53,273 nucleotides of DNA, taken from NCBI GenBank assembly GCA_016285355.1, contig JAEEQP010000025.1, positions 1 to 53,273 of the forward strand. Reading direction: 5' to 3'. This document shows positions 18,001 through 26,993 of the stretch, one piece after another. Position 1 is the stretch's first letter; every line of letters begins with the position of its first letter. This stretch comes from Bacteroidales bacterium (lineage in GTDB: Bacteria; Bacteroidota; Bacteroidia; Bacteroidales; F082). The notes under the pieces were generated by a model. It saw only the letters and a list, made by a program, of their open reading frames with translations, had not been told where the DNA came from and did not search any database. Both the position numbers and the translations under genes were made by a program.

Positions 18001-19676
18001 ATTGGCTGCGTTTCTGGGCACACAATTCCTGCGGTGATGATTATGTGGGTCCGGTGCGGATTACGGTGATTGCTGAAGTGGAAGAGACACTTCCTACCAT
18101 CGAGGCTTGCGATTCCTATACTTTGGGGTCAGGCGAGGTGATTACGGAGAGTCAAGTGGTTGATTATGAGACTTACGACCCCTGTCTCCATATCATTCAC
18201 CAACCGATTGAAATCAATCATAGCGACTATGTGGTAGAGCCTATTACTTCGTGCCATGAGACATTTGAGTGGCATGGGATGACCTTCTATCATTCCGAAC
18301 AGACGCAATACGCTACCGATACGTTGACCAATATGTCGAACTGCGACAGCGTGGTGGAACTGCAACTTGATTTCGACGAGTATTCCTCTTACACGCACAA
18401 CAGAACGGCCTGCGATTCCTACGTTTGGGAGATGAAACCTGATTATGTCTATACGGAAAGCGCTCGTGACTCGGTGTTCGTGCCTGCCGTGGGTCCGGAT
18501 GATTGCGACACTTGGTATTTCCTCGAACTCACCTTGGGTCACAATTCCATCCATGAAGGCGAGCCTATGACGGAATGCAGCGGATTTGTCTGGCATGGGG
18601 TTCCTTACTATGAGAATGCCGTGGTGTATGATACCTTGTATACAGCCGTGACGCATTGCGACAGCATCATTGTCTATGACCTGACCATTATCCCACCACT
18701 TTCTGGCGAGGAGAGCATTGAATCATGCCAACCCATTTGGTGGCAGGAACACTATTGCGAGGAAGACGGTGATTATCAGCATGTCTTCCAATCGGTTCAA
18801 GGCTGTGACAGTATCGTCACCATGCATTTCAGCCTCTCTGATGTCATTGTCCATGAGTTCGACACCTTGGCTTGTGAGCCTTTCACTTGGTTTGACTACA
18901 GTTGCAACCAAAGCGGAATGACATGCACACACAATTTCCTTACTCCGTTGGGCTGCGACAGCACGGTCATTATGCATGTGGATATCAACTCCATGGAGAT
19001 GAGCACCCAGTTCATTGCGGCTTGTGATTATTACGAGCTGAATGGAGTTGTTTATGAAGAGCCAGGGGTTTACATCATTAATATGGATACGGTGTTCAGT
19101 CAGCAGGGCTGCGACAGTATCGTCTATCGGATAAGGCTCGAAATCAAGGATTCGGATCAGATGGGGCATATCAATGGTTCGCCGAATGTGTACGTGGCAT
19201 CGAACCTGATCAGTGGCATTTACCGTTACGAACTCGATAATGCGGAAATTCAAGGAGATGTCAATTGGAGCTTGTCCAATCCCGAGTGGTTGGTTGTGGA
19301 TGCCCAGGACAACTATTGCCATGTGTTTGTCGCTTCACCAGGAGCCAGTACTTTGACGGCTACCTTCATAACGGCAGAATGTGGTGAAATCAGGCGTAAT
19401 TTCGAAATCAATGCAGGCTACTTCGATGTGGATGATTATCAAGTGGTTGATGTCAATGTGTTCCCCAATCCTACAAAAGGTACAGTGACCATTGAGTCAG
19501 AAGGCATCGAAAGCATCCGCATTACGAACATGATGGGTCAGGTGCTTGAATTGCGCGAATGCGGTCGCTCGAATCAAGTCGTCATGAGTCTGGCTGGCTA
19601 TATGCCCTCCGTCTATTTGTTTGAAATCAATACGGTGAACGGAATGGTGAAACGCCGCGTGGTGCTATGTAGGTAG
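15039..19676 (+). CDS. giant T9SS-secreted repeat adhesin
   Basis: 1545 residues with a signal peptide (MKKHLIVLA...SILAQ, about 22). First comes a jelly-roll-like domain of about 185 residues beginning VNADFESGNSGF, with GGSGKYMLVNGYGG and DDFGLDHISL. Next is a cadherin-like stretch (VTAVDDEASVCLNQQVQIEV). Then about seven repeats of 80-100 residues start I-C-A-G-G/D/Q. About nine Cys repeats of the type A-C-D-x-Y-x-W-x-G...G-C-D-S-I follow. A T9SS type A sorting domain starts at VNVFPNPTKGTVTI. It is exported to the cell surface, probably for adhesion. The ATG at 15039 is preferred over 15030 because it begins the signal peptide. Alone in its unit. Confidence 0.85.
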   Translation: MKKHLIVLAALLFGLFGSILAQTIVNADFESGNSGFLTDYTYVNPQYNGQNVGIENGKYTIDNTSYGHGIGYVGWPTVLGYGGSGKYMLVNGYGGNSSSTKVVWKQTVTVSSNTNYAFSCQVVNLAQSFMGYSPNPAILRLKINGNQVGDDLTVAQNNNWHEWTNEWFSGNAVQAMIEIYDVYTGDQGLGDDFGLDHISLTPLATYSVTAVDDEASVCLNQQVQIEVLDNDIILPNSQGVTVQITQQPSHGMASVNQTTHRITYYFNEQGYTGGIDQIKYKVTIPHGENDEAWVYINTNLPPNVGWIDPPGTICAGGPLGIPTPEVVPNQGTGQWVCCPYNGNVNEYVPFDETNVPIGMNGYYVKFKVISDCGDGYSNAVQISVIDSPNFTGQTPQVQPICAGGNLNLSPPAFNTNGSTITNQGWVISQTENGTYNSFNLNNIPSSYNGWYICYMVESSCGPIYSTPKRQLTVNTAPDITGTLQAPPAICAGDDLVVSAPTYSGSGTGSWEISQNQNGTYQSFSIQNVPVTYNNWYLHYKVTNDCGNDVSNAVQIHVYDAPTIGTPVAPQAICAGGSFALTTPTIQNNGSTITNQGWQIAATQNGTYNNFNNNNVPYTYNGYWIRYFAENDCGETHSVSVQVTVNDEPLVGPIMAPAGICAGQSFSLTVPTIQWRHVNQGTGSWEIQINGTWQALNNNNIPFAYNGCSIRYKAVNGCGTAYSTNNVQVTVYSTEPTYDTITACDTYVWNGVTCNHTGNYQAQVQNENDCTITAHLYFIMSDAYTETQSVSACNAYTWPKNGVTYNSTGSYEYTVESGDPLICDSIFTLNLTINHAPEIMGNISAPTDICSGSPLNVVAPQYAFNHTDGGEAHWEYATSQNGPFSAFDPSTINLNFGTYYLRFAVSNACDEVFSNVVSFHVNDVPQTVMQLSPQQVCEGQSLELPNVNVVWNNTNENDRIAQWQMSSTQNGTYAQIDPTMPMQMNYNGYWLRFWAHNSCGDDYVGPVRITVIAEVEETLPTIEACDSYTLGSGEVITESQVVDYETYDPCLHIIHQPIEINHSDYVVEPITSCHETFEWHGMTFYHSEQTQYATDTLTNMSNCDSVVELQLDFDEYSSYTHNRTACDSYVWEMKPDYVYTESARDSVFVPAVGPDDCDTWYFLELTLGHNSIHEGEPMTECSGFVWHGVPYYENAVVYDTLYTAVTHCDSIIVYDLTIIPPLSGEESIESCQPIWWQEHYCEEDGDYQHVFQSVQGCDSIVTMHFSLSDVIVHEFDTLACEPFTWFDYSCNQSGMTCTHNFLTPLGCDSTVIMHVDINSMEMSTQFIAACDYYELNGVVYEEPGVYIINMDTVFSQQGCDSIVYRIRLEIKDSDQMGHINGSPNVYVASNLISGIYRYELDNAEIQGDVNWSLSNPEWLVVDAQDNYCHVFVASPGASTLTATFITAECGEIRRNFEINAGYFDVDDYQVVDVNVFPNPTKGTVTIESEGIESIRITNMMGQVLELRECGRSNQVVMSLAGYMPSVYLFEINTVNGMVKRRVVLCR

Positions 19677-19698
19677 TTTGAGTTTTTTCGCTGTATGT

Positions 19699-19730
19699 TT
19701 TGAGTTATGCCAAAAAGATAGTATTTTTGC
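19699..19730 (+). promoter_or_regulatory. promoter of the AAA/nuclease-adhesin operon
   Basis: TTTG at 19699-19702, 19-base spacer, TATTTTTGC at 19722-19730: the best match to the Bacteroidota consensus in the window. The ATG at 19757 is 26 bases downstream; an in-frame TTG at 19700 lies inside the promoter and is not a start. Confidence 0.8.
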
Positions 19731-19756
19731 AGTCCATCAACAAAATTGCTTGCATC

Positions 19757-21310
19757 ATGCAGAAACTGCCCATCGGAATACAGAGTTTTGCGAGCCTTCG
19801 CAGAGATGGCTTCGCCTACGTCGACAAAACCAAATTGGTGTATGACCTTGTTCATAATGGGAAGTATATTTTCCTCTCACGTCCGCGAAGGTTTGGGAAA
19901 AGCCTGTTGTTATCCACATTGAAGGCATACTTTGAAGGGAAAAAGGAACTGTTTGAAGGTCTGGCTATTGCCGAAATGGAGCAGGCATGGGAACCTTGTC
20001 CTGTACTTTATTTGGATTTGAATGTGGGATTGTATAATTCTGTGGAAGGCTTGTTGGAGGCACTCAATTCCAACCTCATCGATTGGGAAGAGAAATATGG
20101 CATCAAGCTAGTCACGACTGACCCAGCCCAACGGTTCAGATATATTATCAGAACCTTGGCACAGAGTATGGGTAAAGAAGTAATCATCCTCGTTGATGAA
20201 TACGACAAGCCGCTTCTGCAGGCTATAGACGATGAGCCCTTGCAGCAAGACTTCCGCAACATCTTGAAAGCGTTTTACAGCAACTTGAAGACCTGCGATG
20301 AATACATCCGTTTCGCCATGCTCACGGGTGTTTCGAAATTCTCCAAAATCAGCCTTTTCAGTGATTTAAACAATTTGACGGACATTTCCTTGGACGAACG
20401 CTATGCCGACATCTGTGGTCTCACCGCTGATGAAATAGAAAAGACTTTTGACGATTGTCTTGAAAATTTCGCTCAAAAAGAAGGTTCCGACAAGGTCGCC
20501 GTCATGGAGCAGATGCGAAAGATGTACGATGGTTACCATTTTTCGAGGAGCATGTCGAAAGATATGTATAATCCATTCAGTGTACTAAACGCATTGGATA
20601 AATGTGATTTCGAAAATTATTGGTTCTCGACAGGCACGCCGACTTTCCTCATCAAATTGTTGCAAAACGGCGACTACGATCTGCAGGATTTCTCCAAAGG
20701 AGAACTGTGGGCAAGCGACCTTGCAGCCAAAGAGAGTTTGAAGCAGGAGCCCATCGCTATGTTTTATCAAACGGGTTATCTGACAATTAAAGGATATGAC
20801 AAGGAACTTGAGCTGTTCCGTCTTGGCTTCCCTAATCGCGAAGTGGAGCAGAGTTTCCTCAAATTCCTCCTGCCGCGCTACACGGGAAACACCGATAACC
20901 GTTCCTCGGTATTCATCGGGTATTTCGTGCGCGACCTTCGCAGTGGCGACATCGAAAGTTTCCTGAACCGGATGAAGAGTTTCTTCGCCGACACACCATA
21001 CGAACTGATACGTGACTTGGAGAACCATTACCAAAACGTGATGTTCACCATCTGTCGATTGATGGGCTATTATACACAAGCCGAATATCACACTTCAAGT
21101 GGACGTATCGACATGGTGGTGAAAACACAACAAAACACATACGTTTTTGAGTTCAAGTTCAACAAGTCGGCAAAGGAAGCATTGGAGCAGATTGACACGA
21201 AAGACTATCCTCTGCCGTTCAGTGCTGACGGACGGAAATTGTTCAAAATCGGCATCAATTTTTCAAAGGAAACCAATAATATAGATGACTTTGTTTGGGA
21301 AAATGTATAA
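19757..21310 (+). CDS. AAA-ATPase-like / PD-(D/E)XK nuclease-like protein
   Basis: 517 residues of a large, lineage-expanded Bacteroidales family (AAA-ATPase_like plus PDDEXK_9). The start MQKLPIGIQSFASLR and YVDKTKLVYDLV are typical. The modified Walker A is SRPRRFGKSLL (about 41-51) and Walker B is VIILVDEYDKPLL (Asp147/Glu148). The C-terminal nuclease-like part has SGRIDMVV...YVFEFKFNKSA, the G-x-x-D and E-x-K pieces of the PD-(D/E)XK fold. Biological role is not known; a restriction, transposition or defence link is often guessed. It is 12 bases upstream of a T9SS adhesin on the same strand with no promoter between, so they are probably co-transcribed. Confidence 0.88.
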   Translation: MQKLPIGIQSFASLRRDGFAYVDKTKLVYDLVHNGKYIFLSRPRRFGKSLLLSTLKAYFEGKKELFEGLAIAEMEQAWEPCPVLYLDLNVGLYNSVEGLLEALNSNLIDWEEKYGIKLVTTDPAQRFRYIIRTLAQSMGKEVIILVDEYDKPLLQAIDDEPLQQDFRNILKAFYSNLKTCDEYIRFAMLTGVSKFSKISLFSDLNNLTDISLDERYADICGLTADEIEKTFDDCLENFAQKEGSDKVAVMEQMRKMYDGYHFSRSMSKDMYNPFSVLNALDKCDFENYWFSTGTPTFLIKLLQNGDYDLQDFSKGELWASDLAAKESLKQEPIAMFYQTGYLTIKGYDKELELFRLGFPNREVEQSFLKFLLPRYTGNTDNRSSVFIGYFVRDLRSGDIESFLNRMKSFFADTPYELIRDLENHYQNVMFTICRLMGYYTQAEYHTSSGRIDMVVKTQQNTYVFEFKFNKSAKEALEQIDTKDYPLPFSADGRKLFKIGINFSKETNNIDDFVWENV

Positions 21311-21322
21311 AAGTTATGACCT

Positions 21323-23983
21323 ATGAGATTCCGTTTTACTATCATAGTGGCCTTGTTGAGTTGTTTGACAACGACTGTTTTTAGCCAGCCAGTCGTCATA
21401 ACGCCACCTTCAGCCACCATACAGCCTGGCCAGTCGGTGACCCTCACCGCCTCGGGAGCAATGTATTACCAATGGTCGCCAGCCACTGGCCTTTCGACTA
21501 CCGAAGGACCGGTTACCGTTGCTTCGCCCACAGTCACCACTACTTACACCTGTGAAGGTTATGCCCCGGGAGCGGAGAGTGTCGTTAACGGCGATTTTGA
21601 GCAGGGCAATGTGGGCTTTACCTCTTCCTATGAATACAATTCCAACCTCTGGAATGAGGGAACCTATTATGTGGATTCTGATGCCAGCCTGCACCATGAA
21701 AATTTCCACGGATATGGTCATGGTGGTAGCGGCAATTTTATGATGGTCAATGGTTCCATCAGCCCGAATACAAACGTCTGGACAGAGCAAATCAGCGTGG
21801 TTCCCAATAAATGGTACGCTTTCTCGACTTGGGCGTGTACGCTGGCGGGTGTCGCCGGCCAGATGGCTTTGCTTCAGTTCAGCATCAACGGCACACAGAT
21901 TGGTGACATATTTTCGGCTCCACCATCGACCATGATTTGGGAACAATTCTATGAGCTTTGGTACAGCGGCAACTCAACCACCGCCACTATAACCATCCTG
22001 AACCAAAACACCAACGGCGACGGCAACGACTTTGGCTTGGATGACATCTCCTTCCGTGAACTTGTGCTCGTGGGCAACCCGACCTGCACGGTCTATGTGG
22101 GTAGCATGAGTGCCACAGCCACCGCTGATGACACTGAGCTCTGCGAAGGTGAGTCAACGACACTTCATGCTTTGCCGACTGGCGGCTCGGGCAACTACTC
22201 CTATAGCTGGACACCCGCCAACAGCCTGAACAACGCCAATATCCAGCATCCAGTGGCAACCCCGCCTGTGGGTACGACCACTTACACCTGTCACATCACC
22301 GACAATAGTTGGGGTACCTCGCAAAATGTGAGTGTCAGTATCGTGGTGCATCCCAACGAGGAAGCACATGAGTATGAGACTATTTGCGAAGGCGATACTT
22401 ACGATTTCTATGGCCAGACGGTCAGTGCTCCGAATACGTATGAATATCACACGGAAACCCAATTTGGATGCGACAAGACCATCTACTTGCATTTGGACAA
22501 CTGGCCGATTTATGACGAGACCACCATCACTGAATACATCTGTAATGGCGAGAGCTACACTTTTTATGGAACCACATACGACCAAACCTGTCAAGTGTCC
22601 TATACCGACCATAGCGTCCATGGTTGTGACAGTATCGTCAGGCTTAATCTGACGGTGTATCCGCCTAACGATACCACGCTTATAGACCCCAGCATTTGTA
22701 TTGGAGATACATACAACTTTCATGGAACGCTCTATGACCAAGACGGTAAAATCGCCTATTTCGACACCATCGACAACCACGGCTGCCTGAAGGTGGAGAA
22801 GTTGGTGCTTACCGTCGACGAATACCAAATGCCTCCAGTACTCAACCAATATGAGTGTTATGCGAACGGAACAACGCCCAATTGGTACTGGGATAAAACC
22901 GGAATCACCTACCATGAAGACATTTACGATGAAATCATCCTTGACGACCCGAACGGCGGTTGCCCTATTAAGCATAGGCTGAACCTTAGGTTCCACGAAG
23001 AATATTACAACGAGGAATCGAAAGTGGCTTGCGACTTTTATTATTGGCCTATCACAGGGGAGACCTATTACGACAGTCAGGACAGGATAGAAAAGACGTT
23101 CCATCATGATTTCGGTGACAAATCGTGTGACAGCACCTATGTGCTTCACCTTGTGATTAGCGATTACGAGACGTCAGAATTCGATGTACCGCAAGAGGAA
23201 AGTTGCGACAGTTATTTTTGGGATCCCAAAGGTCTGGAATACGAAACAGAAGACCCATTTGATCCTGAAAACCATGTTTTTACCGAATCGGGCTCTTACC
23301 ACAGGAGATATAAGAACACGATGGGTTGCGACAGTTTGGTGACCATGAATGTACAGTTCCAGTACACGCCTTCGCCCACCGAAATCTATCCCATGGATAG
23401 CACAAATACAGCTCCCCATTGGGTCGTCACGGCTACCGAGTTCCAAATCAACTCGTATGATTTCCATCTGTGGGATACCAACCCGAATTGTTATTGGGAC
23501 ACCGTCACATGGAGCTTCGAGGAGCCTATGCTTTGGGTGCTTGAGCCTTTTGGTGAAAAGGGCAAACATTGTAAAATTTATGTTCTGAATCATGTGGACG
23601 ACACCGTTTGGCTGAATGCTCATGCCTTCAACCGTTGTGCTTCGGAAGAGGGTATTGTGCAAAGATACTGGTTCATCTGCTCGTTCTATGGACTTGAAGA
23701 GGGCGGTGCTTCGACAGGCTCAGCAACCGCTCGCTTTGAGGTTTTCCCCAATCCTAACGACGGACAGATGACGCTGCAATTGGAACATCTGATCGGCAAA
23801 GTGGACATCAAGGTGTATGACATGTTGGGCAACCTAATTGACCATATCCAGACTTATAACGGAATGGAATTTAACACGATGCCTTACGACTTGAAATGCA
23901 GTTCTGATGGAATGTATTATTTCGTCGTCACAGGAAAGGAAGGTGTCGTGACCAAAAAAGTGATTGTTAACAATAAGCGATGA
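21323..23983 (+). CDS. T9SS-secreted adhesin with jelly-roll domain and Cys repeats
   Basis: 886 residues; signal peptide about 22 (TTTVFSQ). Order: a short Ig-like segment (about 23-75); a jelly-roll-like domain from VVNGDFEQGNVGF to DDFSFRE-like GNDFGLDDISF (about 90-248), shared with the proteins at 15039 and 47041; an Ig/PKD-like segment (about 260-335); Cys repeats of the G-C-D-S type; a long C-terminal half nearly the same as in the next gene; a Ser-Thr-Gly-Ser linker from a family A DNA repeat; and a T9SS sorting domain from FEVFPNPNDGQM. The stop overlaps the next ATG (ATGA). Surface location is inferred from the sorting domain. Confidence 0.85.
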   Translation: MRFRFTIIVALLSCLTTTVFSQPVVITPPSATIQPGQSVTLTASGAMYYQWSPATGLSTTEGPVTVASPTVTTTYTCEGYAPGAESVVNGDFEQGNVGFTSSYEYNSNLWNEGTYYVDSDASLHHENFHGYGHGGSGNFMMVNGSISPNTNVWTEQISVVPNKWYAFSTWACTLAGVAGQMALLQFSINGTQIGDIFSAPPSTMIWEQFYELWYSGNSTTATITILNQNTNGDGNDFGLDDISFRELVLVGNPTCTVYVGSMSATATADDTELCEGESTTLHALPTGGSGNYSYSWTPANSLNNANIQHPVATPPVGTTTYTCHITDNSWGTSQNVSVSIVVHPNEEAHEYETICEGDTYDFYGQTVSAPNTYEYHTETQFGCDKTIYLHLDNWPIYDETTITEYICNGESYTFYGTTYDQTCQVSYTDHSVHGCDSIVRLNLTVYPPNDTTLIDPSICIGDTYNFHGTLYDQDGKIAYFDTIDNHGCLKVEKLVLTVDEYQMPPVLNQYECYANGTTPNWYWDKTGITYHEDIYDEIILDDPNGGCPIKHRLNLRFHEEYYNEESKVACDFYYWPITGETYYDSQDRIEKTFHHDFGDKSCDSTYVLHLVISDYETSEFDVPQEESCDSYFWDPKGLEYETEDPFDPENHVFTESGSYHRRYKNTMGCDSLVTMNVQFQYTPSPTEIYPMDSTNTAPHWVVTATEFQINSYDFHLWDTNPNCYWDTVTWSFEEPMLWVLEPFGEKGKHCKIYVLNHVDDTVWLNAHAFNRCASEEGIVQRYWFICSFYGLEEGGASTGSATARFEVFPNPNDGQMTLQLEHLIGKVDIKVYDMLGNLIDHIQTYNGMEFNTMPYDLKCSSDGMYYFVVTGKEGVVTKKVIVNNKR
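23709..23728 (+). repeat. interspersed repeat family A, copy 1 (in frame)
   Basis: Core TTCGACAGGCTCA. Read in frame as Ser-Thr-Gly-Ser, it forms the linker between the last Ig-like module and the T9SS sorting domain of the 886-residue adhesin. Confidence 0.8.
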
Positions 23984-26982
23984 AAAGACTCTATTTGGTC
24001 ATATTATGTTTGGGCATTACCTTTGGTTGCATGGCGCAAATCGATACCGAGTTTTGGTTTGCCGCTCCCGACCTTGAGGCCAACCATGCCCAACAACCCA
24101 TACGGTTTTGCGTAGTATCATACGAGACTGCCACCACGGTGGTGTTTGAACAGCCCGCCAATGCTTTTTATAGCCCGCAGACTTTTCATCTTGAAGCCAA
24201 TGACTGCTATGTATACGATGTGTCAAACATCATCAACATAGTGGAGACCCAACCTTACAATACTGTACTTGATTACGGTTTCTATATCCATTCCGACGCG
24301 CCTGTCTCGATATATTACGAGTCGGACAACAACAATAGCGAGATCTATTCACTGAAAGGTCGCAATGCCTTGGGTACCAACTTTGTGGTGCCTATGCAAT
24401 ACACGTTCGAGAATTTTTATTCCAGCACTTGCAGCCGTATCGAGGTGGTGGCATCAGAGGACGACACGGAGGTGACTTTTGTCCCTTCTGTCTCCATCAA
24501 GGATTTTGGGATGCCTGGCATTCCGATTACGGTCACGCTCAATCGAGGACAGTCGTATGCCATCGAAGCTGCCAGTCCGCAGGGCTCAGCCCATCTGCGC
24601 AATACCCGAATCACTTCCACCAAACCTATTGCCGTCAACACTTCGGACGACTCGGTGAACCTGGGCGGGCACTATGACCTTGTCGGCGACCAAATCGTCC
24701 CCATCGACCTGTTGGGTACTGACTACATCGCCATTTGGAACAATAATCCCGACGAATACCTCTTCTTTTTCCCGACGGAAGACAATACCAACATTTACTT
24801 GAATGGAGGTACTATGCCCATCGCCACTTTGGACGTTGGGCAGGAATACACTTGTCAGCTTACTTCAGCGGTAGTCTACATCCATGCCGATAAGCCTATT
24901 TCTGTGTTCCAGCTGTCTTCAAGTTCGCAGAATGAGTTTGGTGGCACGGTTTTGCCCCAAATCAGTTGCACCGGTTCACTCAAGACAGTATACAAACGCC
25001 AGAGTACCTCCAACTTGGTGGTCACGCTGATTGTCAGGACACCCTACACCGATGGTTTCGTCCTCAACGGCAATTCAACCTACATTACTGCTTCTGACTT
25101 CACCCCTGTGCCCGCCAATCCTGACTATTCCTATTGCAAGAAGAACGTCAGCAACTATGTTCCCACCAACGGCCTAATGTCGCTTGAAAACACTTACGCA
25201 GAAGGCTATTTCCATTTGGGTATTTTGACTGGTATTGAAGGAGATACTTGGAATTATGGTTATTTCTCTGATTATCAACCCTACGCCTTTGCGGAGTTTC
25301 TGATGGACGATACCTATTGCTCGGGTCAAGATATTGAGTTCTATTATTCGACGGAAAACGTGTCCAATCTCATTTTGGTGCTTCCTGACGGCAGTGTTGC
25401 GGAGTTACCATTTGTGTTGGACAACGCGCAAGCCGAACAGTCAGGCCGTTATTCGCTTCGTGGTGAGGACTGCAATGGCGTGCGCATATTGGATGAGATT
25501 GACATTACGATCAATGACCCTGTCCAGACACAGGTTTACATCAATGGCTGCGACAATGTCGTTTGGCATGGCCACACCTTTTCGCATTCTCTCGATACGG
25601 TCTGGATGGAGCCTGGCGCGGGTCTTGATGAATGTGACAGCGTCTTTTTGCTCCATTTTACCGTCTATCCGCCCAACGATACCTTGATTGTTGACCCCAG
25701 CATTTGTGTCGGAGATACATACAATTTCCATGGAACGCTCTATGATCAAGATGGTCAAATTGCCTATTTCGATACTGTTGACAACCATGGCTGCCTGAAA
25801 GTGGAGAAACTTATGCTTTCTGTCGATGAATTCCAAATGCCGCCTGTGCTCAACCAATACGAGTGTTATGCGCATGGAGCATCACCAAGTTGGTATTGGG
25901 ACAAGACTGGAATCACCTATCATGAAGACACTTACGACGAAATCATCCTTGACGACCCAGATGGCGGTTGTCCCATCAAGCATCGGCTGAACCTCAGGTT
26001 CCATGAGGAGTTTTATCAGGCGGAGACGAAAGTGGCCTGCGATGCCTACTATTGGCCTATCTCCGGCGAGACATACTATGAAAGCCAGAATGGGATTACG
26101 AAGACCTTCCATTACAGTTTTGGGAATACGGAATGCGACAGTACCTACGTCCTTGACCTGACCATCTCCAACTATGAAACGAATGAGTTCACCGTTTCGG
26201 AGGAAGAGAATTGCGACAACTACCTTTGGGACCCGCAAGGACATGCGTACAGTACTGATGACACTTACGACCCAGCAGACCATGTTTACACTGTGTCAGG
26301 CACTTACCAGAGGACATACAAAAACCAGATGGATTGCGACAGTATTGTCACCATGCATGTGGATTTTGACTATACACCGCATCCTACCGAAATCTATCCT
26401 ATGGACACGGCCAATCATGCCCCGCACTGGGTCGTCACCGCGACGGAATTCCAAATCAACTCGTACGATTTCAATTTGTGGGACACCAATCCTGAATGCT
26501 CTTGGGATACGGTTACCTGGAGTTTCGAGGAACCGATGCGATGGGTGCTTGAGCCTTTTGGCGACAAGGGCAAACGCTGCAAAGTGTATGTGTTGAATCA
26601 TGTGGATGACACGGTTTGGCTTGATGCCCACGCATTCAACCGTTGTGCCCCAGAAGAGGGCATCAGGCAGAGATATTGGTTTATCTGCTCATTCTACGGA
26701 GTTGATGAATACGGCTCTTCGACAGGCTCAGAGGCCGTTGGATTTAATGTGATTCCCAATCCGAATGATGGTCAGATGAAACTTGTTTTCGACCATCTTA
26801 CAGGTAAAGTGGAGGTCAAGGTGTATGACATGATGGGTAATTTGATTGATCAAATCCAAACCACTAATACCTTGAAATCTTACGAATTGGTATACAATTT
26901 GGTGGGTCGTGCAAAAGGTGTCTATTTCTTTGTGGCTTCAGGGAAGGAAGGCACCGCGACTAAAAAGGTGATAATCGAATAA
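23980..26982 (+). CDS. T9SS-secreted protein with IgGFc-binding-like N-terminal domain
   Basis: 1000 residues; signal peptide ends GCMAQ (about 20). Residues about 21-440 resemble the IgGFc-binding N-terminal family: TEFWFAAPD, GTNFVVPMQY, VASEDDTEVTFVP, LNRGQSYAIEA, TSTKPIAVNTSDDS, GTDYIAIW and HADKPISVFQLS. Then comes an Ig-like segment (CSGQDIEFYYST, about 450-520) and Cys repeats. The C-terminal 440 residues closely match the upstream gene. A Ser-Thr-Gly-Ser linker leads to the sorting domain (FNVIPNPNDGQM). Translationally coupled to the gene before. Likely surface-exposed; binding to mucin or immunoglobulin is only a family-name suggestion. Confidence 0.85.
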   Translation: MKRLYLVILCLGITFGCMAQIDTEFWFAAPDLEANHAQQPIRFCVVSYETATTVVFEQPANAFYSPQTFHLEANDCYVYDVSNIINIVETQPYNTVLDYGFYIHSDAPVSIYYESDNNNSEIYSLKGRNALGTNFVVPMQYTFENFYSSTCSRIEVVASEDDTEVTFVPSVSIKDFGMPGIPITVTLNRGQSYAIEAASPQGSAHLRNTRITSTKPIAVNTSDDSVNLGGHYDLVGDQIVPIDLLGTDYIAIWNNNPDEYLFFFPTEDNTNIYLNGGTMPIATLDVGQEYTCQLTSAVVYIHADKPISVFQLSSSSQNEFGGTVLPQISCTGSLKTVYKRQSTSNLVVTLIVRTPYTDGFVLNGNSTYITASDFTPVPANPDYSYCKKNVSNYVPTNGLMSLENTYAEGYFHLGILTGIEGDTWNYGYFSDYQPYAFAEFLMDDTYCSGQDIEFYYSTENVSNLILVLPDGSVAELPFVLDNAQAEQSGRYSLRGEDCNGVRILDEIDITINDPVQTQVYINGCDNVVWHGHTFSHSLDTVWMEPGAGLDECDSVFLLHFTVYPPNDTLIVDPSICVGDTYNFHGTLYDQDGQIAYFDTVDNHGCLKVEKLMLSVDEFQMPPVLNQYECYAHGASPSWYWDKTGITYHEDTYDEIILDDPDGGCPIKHRLNLRFHEEFYQAETKVACDAYYWPISGETYYESQNGITKTFHYSFGNTECDSTYVLDLTISNYETNEFTVSEEENCDNYLWDPQGHAYSTDDTYDPADHVYTVSGTYQRTYKNQMDCDSIVTMHVDFDYTPHPTEIYPMDTANHAPHWVVTATEFQINSYDFNLWDTNPECSWDTVTWSFEEPMRWVLEPFGDKGKRCKVYVLNHVDDTVWLDAHAFNRCAPEEGIRQRYWFICSFYGVDEYGSSTGSEAVGFNVIPNPNDGQMKLVFDHLTGKVEVKVYDMMGNLIDQIQTTNTLKSYELVYNLVGRAKGVYFFVASGKEGTATKKVIIE
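26717..26736 (+). repeat. interspersed repeat family A, copy 2 (in frame)
   Basis: TTCGACAGGCTCA again read as Ser-Thr-Gly-Ser at the same place as copy 1, just before the sorting domain of the paralogous 1000-residue protein. It probably predates the duplication. Confidence 0.8.
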
Positions 26983-26993
26983 AAAGATTGACT

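Noticed and set aside
23980..26982. Eukaryotic contamination because of the IgGFc-like domain
   Set aside because: The gene is coupled by ATGA to the gene before it and ends in a T9SS sorting domain; the domain has a bacterial branch.
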